This document shows, piece after piece, positions 32,845-40,604 of a DNA stretch of 41,647 bases (positions are counted from its first letter, which is position 1; every line of letters starts with the position of its first letter). Below the pieces are notes generated by a model that saw only the letters and a list, made by a program, of their open reading frames with translations, was not told the DNA's origin and did not search any database. Origin of the DNA: Nocardioides luteus (GTDB taxonomy: Bacteria; Actinomycetota; Actinomycetes; Propionibacteriales; Nocardioidaceae); contig NZ_JZDQ02000049.1 of NCBI RefSeq assembly GCF_000960475.2, forward strand, positions 1 through 41,647. Direction: 5' to 3'. Both the position numbers and the translations under genes were made by a program.

Positions 32845-32868
32845 ATAACCATATGGTCATATTGTTAT
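32845..32868. promoter_or_regulatory. TetR-type operator between serine hydrolase and tetR
   Basis: Arms ATAACCATATG (32845-32855) and CATATTGTTAT (32858-32868) match at 10 of 11 positions around GT. It is strongly AT-rich against the local background. It overlaps the TetR start at 32867 and a TATTCT-like -10 for the hydrolase, as expected for a repressor site acting on both promoters. Confidence 0.7.
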
Positions 32869-33508
32869 GATCGGAGTCGTGCCCAGGACCGCAGACCACG
32901 ACAGCCGGAGAGCTCAGATCACCGCGGGCGTACGCGACCTTGCGCTCTCCTCCGGACTCGGCGCCGTGACCATCGCCGGGACCGCCAGAGCCGCCGGCAT
33001 CTCCGTCGGGCTGGTACAGCACTACTACGACTCCAAGGAGTCCCTGCTCGCAGACACCCTGGGACGACTGCTCAGCGGCATCGAGGCCCGCGTCGACAGA
33101 GCGATCGCCCTCGCCGAACGCGACCATGCCCGCATCGAGCACATGCTCGGAGCAGGATTGCTGGAGCTGCTCCCGCTGAGCCCCGCCCACCGGGACGAGA
33201 CCTATCTCCGGCACGCCTTCGCGGGGCTCGCGCTCGACAATCCGACCCTCGCCGAGCACCAGCTGGCCTTCGACCGGCGTCTCCGCGACCGAATCACCCA
33301 GGCGGTGAGGAACGGGATGGAGTGCGGGGAGGTCACCCCCGAGACCGACAGCCTTCTCGAGGGAGAAGCAGCACTCGCCCTGACCCAGGGGCTCGCCATG
33401 CGCCTGCTCTTCGACCGGGACGACAGTGCCCGGAGCCGCGCGAGGGCCGCCATCGCCACCCGGATGGCGAGCGTGTTCGTCGGCCCGTGCGCGAGAGAGT
33501 CCCGGTAG
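32867..33508 (+). CDS. TetR-family transcriptional regulator
   Basis: 213 residues. The N-terminal helix-turn-helix covers about 15-60 (RRAQITAGVRDLALSSGLGAVTIAGTARAAGISVGLVQHYYDSKESLL). The ligand-binding half resembles BetI/TetR_C-type domains (YLRHAFAGLALDNPTLAEHQLAFDRRLRDRI). The ATG at 32867 lies inside the operator; GTG at 32879 is an alternative start. It is divergent from the serine hydrolase gene, its likely target, and ends one base from the convergent flavoprotein gene. Confidence 0.9.
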   Translation: MIGVVPRTADHDSRRAQITAGVRDLALSSGLGAVTIAGTARAAGISVGLVQHYYDSKESLLADTLGRLLSGIEARVDRAIALAERDHARIEHMLGAGLLELLPLSPAHRDETYLRHAFAGLALDNPTLAEHQLAFDRRLRDRITQAVRNGMECGEVTPETDSLLEGEAALALTQGLAMRLLFDRDDSARSRARAAIATRMASVFVGPCARESR

Positions 33509-33509
33509 C

Positions 33510-35201
33510 TCAGGCGCCGAATTCCCGGGCGCGCATCCGCGCGAGGTGGGCGTGCACCAGGGGGAGCACGGACGCGCCCTCGCCGCTCGCGGAGGCGACC
33601 CGCTTCATCGATCCGGCGCGTACGTCACCCACGGCGAAGACGCCCGGCACCGTCGTCTCCAGGCTCGCGGGCGGGCTCCCTTCGACCCACGCCTCGCGGG
33701 GCACGTCGCGGCCGGTCAGCACGAACCCATGCTCGTCGAGGGCCACCCCCTCCGCCAGCCAGGCACAGTCGGGTTCGGCTCCGAGCAGGCAGAAGAGGCC
33801 GTCGGCGGACGTCTTGGTCTCCTCGCCGGTGTCGAGGTTCTCCAGCCGGAGCCACTCCAGCTGGCCCTCGCCCCCGCCGTCGGCGACGACGGTGCGGGTC
33901 CGGACGCGGATGTTCGCGGTCGCCTCGATCTCACGCAGCAGATAGGCCGACATGGTCTCCGCGAGGTCGTGACGCCGGACCAGGATCGTCACCGTCCTCG
34001 CGAACTTGGCGAGGTGGATGGCCGCCTGCCCCGCGGAGTTGCCGCCGCCCACCACGAAGACCTCACGGCCCTGCATCTCGCGCGCCATCGACGTCGCGGC
34101 ACCGTAGTAGACGCCCGCGCCCACCAGGTCGTCCACGCCGGCGATCCCGAGCCGCCGGTAGGTCACGCCCATCGCGAGCACGACCGTACGTGCGCAGAAC
34201 TGCGCGCCACGCACGTGCACGTGCTGGTGCTCGGGCTCGTCCACCGGCCCGGGCTCGATCGCGGACACCGGGCGCCCCGAGAAGAAGCGTGCCCCGAACC
34301 GGCTGGCCTGGATGCGGGACCGCTGGGCGAGGCGCATACCCGAGATGCCACGCGGGAAGCCGAGGTAGTTGCGGATCATGGAGCTCGACCCCGCCTGGCC
34401 ACCGATCGCGTCACGCTCCACGACGACCGTCTTCAGACCCTCCGACGCCGCGTAGACCGCCGCCGCCAGGCCCGCTGGCCCACCGCCCACGATGGCGACA
34501 TCGGCGATCACGCCCTCGGGGATCTCGTCGAACCCGCCGTAGAGGGCCTCGGCGGCCGTCGACGCCGTCGCCCCGGAGACCACGCGACCCGTGAACGTAC
34601 GGACCAGAGGCAGCTGCGCCCCCTGGCCGACGGCCTCGATGAGCTCCTGCGCCTCGTCGTCGCCCGGCCCGAGCAGCCGATTGGGAAAGCCCATGCGTTC
34701 GAGCAGATCCCGGATCGCCGCCGCGTCGCGGTCGCCCGGCTCGGCCACGATGTCGGTCACGGTCACCATAGGCCGGCCCACCGACCACCCCCACTCGGAG
34801 AGCAGCTCGATCAGCGCGGTGTGGAACTCCTCGTCCCGCGGGCCGCGCGGGATGAGCACGAAGGTGTCCATCTCGCGCTCGAGCGCCGCGGCGCGGAGGT
34901 CGTCGAGAGAGGCGGAGAAGTCCTCCCAGGAGACCAGCGCCACGCGGCGTGCCGTCGCCACGATGCCCGGTACGCGGTGCAGGAACTCGATCGAGGTGCC
35001 CTCGTCGAGCACGTGCTCGGCGGCGACCATCGCGATCTGCGCGCCCTCGGCCACGAGCTCGCGGATCCTGTCGAGGCCCGCGGCGAAGCCCACCACGGGC
35101 TCGATCCGGTAGTCACGGTCGTAGCGTGCCCGGAACTCGTGCTCGATGATCTCGGCATGCTCGCCGCCGACCAGCACGATGACGGGTCTGTCGCGCTCCA
35201 T
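33510..35201 (-). CDS. Thioredoxin reductase-like flavoprotein with N-terminal receiver-like region
   Basis: 563 residues. Residues about 1-205 resemble the degenerate receiver-type N-terminus of fused 'response regulator/thioredoxin reductase' proteins (PVIVLVGGEHAEIIEHEF). The FAD-binding GGGPAG is at 239-244, followed by ERDAIGGQAG; the NAD(P)H motif GGGNSAGQ is near 380; GVFAVGDVRAGSMKRVASASGEG ends the FAD fold. The CxxC redox pair of true thioredoxin reductases, expected just before the NADPH motif, is absent (the region reads VYYGAATSMA). It should therefore transfer electrons to something other than thioredoxin. Third gene of a minus-strand run with the hydrolase and DUF genes. Confidence 0.87.
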   Translation of the reverse strand: MERDRPVIVLVGGEHAEIIEHEFRARYDRDYRIEPVVGFAAGLDRIRELVAEGAQIAMVAAEHVLDEGTSIEFLHRVPGIVATARRVALVSWEDFSASLDDLRAAALEREMDTFVLIPRGPRDEEFHTALIELLSEWGWSVGRPMVTVTDIVAEPGDRDAAAIRDLLERMGFPNRLLGPGDDEAQELIEAVGQGAQLPLVRTFTGRVVSGATASTAAEALYGGFDEIPEGVIADVAIVGGGPAGLAAAVYAASEGLKTVVVERDAIGGQAGSSSMIRNYLGFPRGISGMRLAQRSRIQASRFGARFFSGRPVSAIEPGPVDEPEHQHVHVRGAQFCARTVVLAMGVTYRRLGIAGVDDLVGAGVYYGAATSMAREMQGREVFVVGGGNSAGQAAIHLAKFARTVTILVRRHDLAETMSAYLLREIEATANIRVRTRTVVADGGGEGQLEWLRLENLDTGEETKTSADGLFCLLGAEPDCAWLAEGVALDEHGFVLTGRDVPREAWVEGSPPASLETTVPGVFAVGDVRAGSMKRVASASGEGASVLPLVHAHLARMRAREFGA

Positions 35202-35228
35202 GCCGCACAGCGTAGATGCCGCGATGCC

Positions 35229-36017
35229 TCAGTCGCCGAGGAACTGACGCAGGGTCGCCAGGAAGATGTCCGGCTTCTCGGAGTGGACCCAGTGACCGGC
35301 GCCCTTGATGGTCACCTTGCGGTAGCGCGGGAACCACTCCTTCATCGCCGGCGCGTACTCGTCGGTGACGTAGTTCGACAGCTCGCCCGCCAGCCACAGC
35401 ACGGGCCCCTCGTAGGGTTCGTACGCCTTCAGCTCCTCGGCCGGCCAGTCGCCGATGCGGTCGAGGTCGCGGCCGAGGACGTCCAGGTTCATCGCCCAGC
35501 GCCAGCCGTCGCCGTCGCGGCGGAGATTCTGGAGCAGGAAGCCGCGGATGATCGGGTCCGGGACCGCCTCCCGCATCCCGGCGTCCGCCTCCTCGCGACG
35601 GGTGATGCGGTCCAGGTCGAGCCCCTGCATCGCGTCGACGTAGGTTCGGAAGCCGCCGACGCGCTCGTAGACGACCGGCGACATGTCGGCCACGACCAGC
35701 TTCGCAACCAGCTCAGGGCGGGTGATCGCGAGCAGCATCGCCACCTTGCCGCCCATCGAGTGGCCGACCACGGTCGCGGGGTCGTCGGCCCCGCCATCAG
35801 CAGAGAGCAGCTCGGCGACGGCCGCGGTCACCTCGAGGTAGTCGAAGGTGTCGGGCTGCGGCGAGCGGCCGTGGTGGGGCAGGTCGACGAGCGTCACCCG
35901 ATGCTTGTCGGCGAGCTGCTTGCCGAGCGTGTTCCAGTTGCGTCCCTGGCCGAAGAGGCCGTGCAGGAAGACGACGCGGCTGCCGCTCTCACCGAGCTCG
36001 AGCGTATGAAGTGTCAC
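35229..36017 (-). CDS. Alpha/beta hydrolase (YbfF-like esterase)
   Basis: 262 residues. The oxyanion-hole region is VVFLHGLFGQGRNWNTLG. The nucleophile elbow GHSMGGK contains the catalytic Ser near 110. DLPHHGRSP is typical of the YbfF/epoxide-hydrolase-like branch. The catalytic His is in GAGHWVHSEKPDIF near the end. ATG at 36017. It probably cleaves acyl esters or thioesters; the substrate is unknown. It is 17 nt after the membrane-anchored protein gene and 27 nt before the flavoprotein gene. Confidence 0.9.
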   Translation of the reverse strand: MTLHTLELGESGSRVVFLHGLFGQGRNWNTLGKQLADKHRVTLVDLPHHGRSPQPDTFDYLEVTAAVAELLSADGGADDPATVVGHSMGGKVAMLLAITRPELVAKLVVADMSPVVYERVGGFRTYVDAMQGLDLDRITRREEADAGMREAVPDPIIRGFLLQNLRRDGDGWRWAMNLDVLGRDLDRIGDWPAEELKAYEPYEGPVLWLAGELSNYVTDEYAPAMKEWFPRYRKVTIKGAGHWVHSEKPDIFLATLRQFLGD

Positions 36018-36034
36018 CGGAGGATCGTACGGGC

Positions 36035-36823
36035 TCAGAAATCGAAGCCGTCGAACATGTCCCCGATGCCGTCGCCGATGCTGCCGAAGGCGTCGCCGAT
36101 GCCCTCGCCGATGCCACCGATCGCGTCACCCATGCCCTCGCCGATCTCGCCGAAGGCGTCGAAGCCGCCGAACGCGCTGAACATCAGCCCGGCGAACATC
36201 CAGTCCATCGGGGAGAAGGCGCCGAAGTAGCCGGCGGCGTAGGGCCGGTAGGCCGGGCCACCCTGCCAGTAGGGGACGCGCTCGTTGCCGACCATCACCT
36301 TGCGGGTGTCGGGCTCCGCGCCGGCCTTGACGCGCTCGGCGTCGAGCGCACAGGCAGGTACGTCACGGGTGGTGCCGCCCGGCGGCGCCCAGGCCACGTC
36401 CTCGACCGAGAGGCCGTGGCGGGGGTCGAAGAAGCACGGCGGGCGGCGCTTCGGAAGCGGTTCGCCGGCGACCCGCGCCTTGACGCAGGCGACCGCGTAG
36501 CGACCGTCCTCGACGATCGTGGTGATCTGCTTGACGTCGTCGGGCGAGGTCATCTTGTCGACGGTGCGCTTGGCCGTCTCGTATTCGTCCAGCGCCCGCT
36601 GGTAGTCGGCGTTGGCGCCCTCGTCGAGCTCCTTGCCGGTCATGTCGAGGTCGAGCTTCTGCAGCTCCTCACCGAACGCGGTGACGTCCTCGAAGGCGAG
36701 CTGCTTGACCGGCTCGAGGTCGGCGCGCTGCTTTTCCAGCGCCCGCGCCTGCGAGCGCCTGCTGGTCACTACCACGGTCCCGACCACCGCGACGACGATG
36801 AGAAGTGCGATCAGAAGTCCCAC
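36035..36823 (-). CDS. Membrane-anchored protein with Gly-zipper-like C-terminal repeats
   Basis: 262 residues. The N-terminal helix (about 2-20, LLIALLIVVAVVGTVVV) anchors it. A mainly alpha-helical region (about 25-110) with coiled-coil character is followed by a cysteine-containing domain (AVACVKARVAGEPLPKRRPPCFFDPRHG, DVPACALDAERV). The C-terminus is a set of Gly-rich units of 7-8 residues (GEGMGDAIGGI, GEGIGDAFGSI, GDGIGDMFDGF), which could form an amphipathic or membrane-inserting stalk. No function recognised. It is first in the operon with the alpha/beta hydrolase and flavoprotein. Confidence 0.7.
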   Translation of the reverse strand: MGLLIALLIVVAVVGTVVVTSRRSQARALEKQRADLEPVKQLAFEDVTAFGEELQKLDLDMTGKELDEGANADYQRALDEYETAKRTVDKMTSPDDVKQITTIVEDGRYAVACVKARVAGEPLPKRRPPCFFDPRHGLSVEDVAWAPPGGTTRDVPACALDAERVKAGAEPDTRKVMVGNERVPYWQGGPAYRPYAAGYFGAFSPMDWMFAGLMFSAFGGFDAFGEIGEGMGDAIGGIGEGIGDAFGSIGDGIGDMFDGFDF

Positions 36824-36880
36824 GTCATTCAGCGTACTGGCACGGTGGTCGCGGCTGTCCCTGTCGCTTCGGGCTCCGCT

Positions 36881-38659
36881 TCAGCTGTAGTCGCGGAACC
36901 CCTTGCCCGTCTTGCGGCCCAGGTAGCCGGCGGTGACCAGGTGCTCCAGCAGCGGGGCGGGTGCGAAGCCGGGCTCGCGGAACTCCAGGTAGAGCTCGCG
37001 CTCGATCGCGAGCGAGACGTCGTTGCCGACCACGTCGAGCAGCTCGAACGGACCCATCGGCAGCGCACAGCCGAGCTTCATCGCGGTGTCGATGTCGTCG
37101 GCGGTGGCGTAGTGCCCCTCGAGCATCTTGACCGCGTCGTTGAGGTAGGGGAAGAGCAGCGCGTTGACGATGAAGCCGGCACGGTCGCCGCACGAGACCG
37201 GCGACTTGCCGACCTTCGCGCACAGCGCGCGGACGGTCTCGGAGACCTCCTCGGAGGTGGTGACCGTGGAGACGACCTCGACCAGCTTCATCACCGGCGC
37301 GGGGTTGAAGAAGTGCATCCCGACGACGTCGGCGGGACGCTTCGTCACCCTGGCCAGCTCGATGACCGGCAGGCTCGAGGTCGTCGTCGCCAGGATCGCG
37401 CCCGGCTTGCAGATGTCGTCGAGGTTCTCGAAGAGCGTGGTCTTGATGGCCAGGTCCTCGGCGATCGCCTCCACGACGATGTCGACGTCGGCCAGGTCGT
37501 CCAGCGAGGTGGTGCCGGTCAGCCTGCCGAGGATCTCCGGCTTCGCCGACTCCTCCAGCTTGCCCCGGCCGATCGCCTTGTCGAGGCTCTTGGTGATCCG
37601 CGTGGCGACACCGTCGACCTTGTCCTGACTGCGCCCGACGTACGTCACGTCGTAGCCGCCCTTGGCGAAGACCTCGACGATCCCCGAGGCCATCGTCCCG
37701 GTCCCGACGACGCCGACCTTGGCGATCGGACGGCGCAGCTCGTGGGTGGCGTCGGCGCTGGGCGTGAGGGCGTCCGGGACCACGATCGGGGAGTCGGCAC
37801 CCTCGTAGGTGTAGAAGCCGCGGCCCGACTTCCGCCCGAGCATCCCGGCGGTGACCATCTGCTTGAGGATCGGCGCGGGGGCGTGCAGCCGGTCGCGACC
37901 CTGGCGGTACATCGTGTCGAGGATCTCGTAGGAGGTGTCCAGCCCGATCAGGTCCAGCAGCGCCAGCGGCCCCATCGGGTAGCCGCAGCCCAGCCGCATC
38001 GCGGTGTCGATGTCCTCGCGGGTGGCGTAGTGGCCCTCGAACATCGAGACCGCGTGGTTGAGGTAGCCGAAGAGGAGCGCGTTGGCGATGAACCCGGCCC
38101 GGTCGCCGCAGACCACCGGCGACTTGCCGAGCTTGCCGACGACCTCGCGGGCGTCCTCGAGCACCTCGGGCTCGGTCACCACGGTGCGTACGATCTCGAC
38201 GAACTTCTGCACCGGTGCGGGGTTGAAGAAGTGCACGCCGACGACCCGCCCGGGGTGCTTGGAGGCGGTCGAGATCTCGGTCACCGACAGCGACGAGGTG
38301 TTGGTCGCCAGGATCGTCTCGGGCGCGACGATCTCGTCGAGGGTGGCGAGGATCGACTTCTTCAGCTCCAGCGACTCCACGACCGCCTCGACGACCATGT
38401 CGACGTCCTTGAGCGCCGTCGCATCGGTGGCGAAGGAGATGCGGCCGAGCAGGGCCTTCTGCTCCTCCTCGCTGAGCTTGCCGCGCTTGACCGCGCGACC
38501 CGTCGAGTGCGCCAGGTGCTCCTTGCCGCGCTCGAGGCCCTCCTCGTCGCGCTCCACCCCAACGACGGTGAACCCGTTGCGGGCGAACACCTCCGCGATC
38601 CCCGCACCCATGGTGCCCAGGCCGACGATTCCGACTGTCTCGATCGTGCGCTCGCTCAT
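36881..38659 (-). CDS. Tandem 3-hydroxyacyl-CoA dehydrogenase
   Basis: 592 residues comprising two complete 3-hydroxybutyryl-CoA dehydrogenase units. Unit 1 starts with the Rossmann motif VGIVGLGTMGAGIAEVFA (about 9-26) and contains HFFNPAPVQKFVE and GFIANALLFGYLNHAV. Unit 2 begins near residue 314 with VGVVGTGTMASGIVEVFA and carries HFFNPAPVMKLVE and GFIVNALLFPYLNDAV. Each has the catalytic His-containing segment and a helical dimerisation domain. It should oxidise or reduce 3-hydroxyacyl-CoA/acetoacetyl-CoA, feeding crotonyl-CoA to Ccr or serving beta-oxidation. ATG at 38659 is favoured. A paralogue without the first Rossmann domain lies at 39350-40516. Confidence 0.93.
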   Translation of the reverse strand: MSERTIETVGIVGLGTMGAGIAEVFARNGFTVVGVERDEEGLERGKEHLAHSTGRAVKRGKLSEEEQKALLGRISFATDATALKDVDMVVEAVVESLELKKSILATLDEIVAPETILATNTSSLSVTEISTASKHPGRVVGVHFFNPAPVQKFVEIVRTVVTEPEVLEDAREVVGKLGKSPVVCGDRAGFIANALLFGYLNHAVSMFEGHYATREDIDTAMRLGCGYPMGPLALLDLIGLDTSYEILDTMYRQGRDRLHAPAPILKQMVTAGMLGRKSGRGFYTYEGADSPIVVPDALTPSADATHELRRPIAKVGVVGTGTMASGIVEVFAKGGYDVTYVGRSQDKVDGVATRITKSLDKAIGRGKLEESAKPEILGRLTGTTSLDDLADVDIVVEAIAEDLAIKTTLFENLDDICKPGAILATTTSSLPVIELARVTKRPADVVGMHFFNPAPVMKLVEVVSTVTTSEEVSETVRALCAKVGKSPVSCGDRAGFIVNALLFPYLNDAVKMLEGHYATADDIDTAMKLGCALPMGPFELLDVVGNDVSLAIERELYLEFREPGFAPAPLLEHLVTAGYLGRKTGKGFRDYS

Positions 38660-38719
38660 GCCGAGCATCCTGCCACGGCTCATGGCGGGCATCTCGGCAT
38701 GCCGCTAGATTCGCTCCCC

Positions 38720-39226
38720 GTGACCGACCAGACCCAGGCCGACCAGTCCATCGAGACCGAACGCATCGACGCCGAGCGGATCATCCCCGCCTCCCCCGCC
38801 GACATCTTCGCCGTCCTCGTCGACCCCGACGGCCACGTCGCCATCGACGCCGCCGGCATGCTCCAGTCCGCAGAGGGGTCGGCGGTCAGCGCGGTCGGCG
38901 ACCGGTTCGTCGTCCACATGGACCGCGAGGCTCTCGGCGACTACCCGATGGGCAGGTACGACGTCACCGTGATCATCACGGGCTTCGAGCCCGACCGGGC
39001 GATCGAGTGGACCATCGACGGCACCATCAAGCCGCCGATCGGTCACCGCTTCGGCTACGAGCTCGAACAGCTCGACTCCGGCGACACCCGCGTCACCTCC
39101 TACTGCGACTGGTCCACCGCCCTGCCCGAGTGGAAGCCGATCTTCCCCGTCATCGACCAGAAGTCGATCCGGGCCACGCTGGGGATCCTGGAGCGAGCCG
39201 TACGCCGCGGCTACCCCCGCCCCTGA
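38720..39226 (+). CDS. SRPBCC-family protein
   Basis: 168 residues from GTG at 38720, or 175 from ATG at 38699. The fold is recognisable from AERIIPASPADIFAVLVDPDGHVAIDAAG at the start and the C-terminal helix WKPIFPVIDQKSIRATLGILERAV. SRPBCC proteins bind hydrophobic ligands or act in polyketide, stress or lipid functions; the specific role is unknown. TAGATT (38705-38710) before the GTG is a candidate -10 for leaderless transcription. It is divergent from the tandem dehydrogenase, and its stop overlaps the first copy of the CGAGGCGTCAC repeat. Confidence 0.83.
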   Translation: MTDQTQADQSIETERIDAERIIPASPADIFAVLVDPDGHVAIDAAGMLQSAEGSAVSAVGDRFVVHMDREALGDYPMGRYDVTVIITGFEPDRAIEWTIDGTIKPPIGHRFGYELEQLDSGDTRVTSYCDWSTALPEWKPIFPVIDQKSIRATLGILERAVRRGYPRP

Positions 39227-39244
39227 CGAGGCGTCACTCCCGCA

Positions 39245-39318
39245 GGCCGAGGCGTCACACGCGCGAATCGAGCCGGCACCGACGTGCCGACTCGATTCGC
39301 GTAGGTGACGCCTCGGCC
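39245..39318. repeat. Compound hairpin element, copy 2
   Basis: Outer arms GGCCGAGGCGTCAC (39245-39258) and GTGACGCCTCGGCC (39305-39318); 3-nt unpaired steps (ACG/TAG); middle arms CGCGAATCGAG (39262-39272) and CTCGATTCGCG (39291-39301); inner CGGCA (39274-39278) and TGCCG (39285-39289) around a 6-nt loop. All stems are perfect. Additional outer-arm copies flank it: CGAGGCGTCAC at 39227-39237 and GTGACGCCTCGGCC at 39326-39339. It lies between the 3' ends of convergent genes, like copy 1 at 12753-12824. Confidence 0.75.
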
Positions 39319-39349
39319 GACGTGGGTGACGCCTCGGCCGGGGGTGGGA

Positions 39350-40516
39350 TCAGTAGGTGTGGAAGCCCTCGCCGGTCTTGCGACCGAGCTTGCCCTCCTG
39401 GACCTTCTGGACCAGGAGAGGCGCGGGGTCGAAGCCGGGCTCGCCGAACTCGTTGCGGAGCTCGGACTGGATGGCCAGCGAGACGTCGTTGCCGACGACG
39501 TCGAGGAGCTCGAACGGGCCCATCGGGAAGCCGGCGCTCTCCTTGATCGCGGCGTCGATCTCCTCCATCGCGACACCGGACTCGTGCAGCTTGACGGCGT
39601 CGTTGAGGTAGGGGAACAGCAGCGCGTTGACGATGAAGCCGGAGCGGTCGCCGCAGGAGACCGGGACCTTCTTGACCGCGGTGGACAGCGCGAGCACGGT
39701 CTCGTCGACCTCGGCGGAGGTGAGGTCGGTGGTGACCACCTCGACGAGCTTCATGACCGGCGCGGGGTTGAAGAAGTGCATGCCGATGACGTCGCCGGGG
39801 CGCTCGGTGACCTTGGCGAGCTCGGTGATCGGCATCGAGCTGGTGGTGGTGGCCAGGATGGCGCCGGCCTTGGCGATCCGGTCGAGGTCCTTGAAGAGCT
39901 CGCTCTTCACCTCGAGGTCCTCGGCGATGCCCTCGACGATCAGGTCTGCCTCGGCGAGGTCCTCGCGCGAGGTGCTGCCGGTGAGGCGGCCGAGCACCGC
40001 GGCCTTGGTCTCCTCGTCCGAGCGGCCCTTCGCGATGGCCTTGTCGAGCGACTTGGTGATGCCCGCGACGACCCCGTCGAGCTTCTCCTGCGAACGGCCG
40101 ACGAAGACGACGTCGTAGCCCGCCTGGGCGAAGACCTGGACGATGCCCGAGGCCATGGTGCCGGTGCCGACGACGCCGATCTTCTCGATCGTGCGGCGCA
40201 GCTGCGGGGCCTGTACGTGGTCGCCGGCCACCGCAGCGAAGGTTCCGGCCTCGTCGGAGACCTTGGTGAGCAGGTCGGCGGGCTTGTGCAGGTTGTCGCC
40301 GGTCTCCTCGTAGCGGGCGAGCAGCGCGTCGCGTACGGCGGCGGCGCCGATCTCGTCGACCGTGGCCAGCGGACCCTGCGGGTAGCCGCAGCCGAAGCAC
40401 ATGGCGTTGTCGATGTCGGTGGCGGTGGCGTAGCCCGACTCGAGCATGCGAATCGCGTGGTTGAGGTAGGGCAGTACGAGCACGTCGTGGATGGAACCCT
40501 GGGTCGAAACCGTCAT
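39350..40516 (-). CDS. 3-hydroxybutyryl-CoA dehydrogenase with extra N-terminal helical-domain fragment
   Basis: 388 residues. Residues about 8-95 match the helical domain that ends the first unit of the tandem dehydrogenase at 36881-38659 (LPYLNHAIRMLESGYATATDIDNAMCFGCGYPQGPL). A complete dehydrogenase follows: Rossmann VGVVGTGTMASGIVQVFA near 110, HFFNPAPVMKLVE, and GFIVNALLFPYLNDAV. It therefore equals the tandem protein minus its first Rossmann domain. It likely makes (S)-3-hydroxybutyryl-CoA from acetoacetyl-CoA for the ethylmalonyl-CoA route. ATG at 40516. A GTTACT-N4-GGTAAT operator 22 nt upstream links it to thiolase and ccr. Confidence 0.9.
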   Translation of the reverse strand: MTVSTQGSIHDVLVLPYLNHAIRMLESGYATATDIDNAMCFGCGYPQGPLATVDEIGAAAVRDALLARYEETGDNLHKPADLLTKVSDEAGTFAAVAGDHVQAPQLRRTIEKIGVVGTGTMASGIVQVFAQAGYDVVFVGRSQEKLDGVVAGITKSLDKAIAKGRSDEETKAAVLGRLTGSTSREDLAEADLIVEGIAEDLEVKSELFKDLDRIAKAGAILATTTSSMPITELAKVTERPGDVIGMHFFNPAPVMKLVEVVTTDLTSAEVDETVLALSTAVKKVPVSCGDRSGFIVNALLFPYLNDAVKLHESGVAMEEIDAAIKESAGFPMGPFELLDVVGNDVSLAIQSELRNEFGEPGFDPAPLLVQKVQEGKLGRKTGEGFHTY

Positions 40517-40538
40517 GCGACGGAAGACTGCCAAATTT

Positions 40539-40554
40539 ATTACCCATGAGTAAC
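40539..40554. promoter_or_regulatory. GTTACT-N4-GGTAAT operator upstream of the dehydrogenase
   Basis: On the minus strand GTTACTCATGGGTAAT, 22 nt before the ATG at 40516. It matches the palindromes at 22079-22100 and 22696-22712 in both half sites and in the 4-nt spacing, and it lies in an AT-rich patch of the promoter region. Confidence 0.65.
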
Positions 40555-40604
40555 CCCTGGTGGCGTGACGCTGCTCACATCGGGCCATGCGGTACGTTCT
40601 CCCG

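Noticed and set aside
32867..33508. The TetR protein as regulator of the GTTACT-N4-AGTAAC sites
   Set aside because: Its own promoter carries a different palindrome (ATAACCATATG half sites), and it is paired with a serine hydrolase, not with acyl-CoA genes.
36050..36170. Short repeated GCCGATGCC-type units suggesting a CRISPR or tandem-repeat array
   Set aside because: The spacing is irregular and in frame; they encode the Gly-rich C-terminal repeats of the protein at 36035-36823.
36011..39226. A plus-strand frame of over 1,000 codons
   Set aside because: Only its last part (from 38720) is a real gene, the SRPBCC protein. The rest is antisense to the DUF and tandem dehydrogenase genes and has a low-complexity Val/Asp/His/Arg composition.
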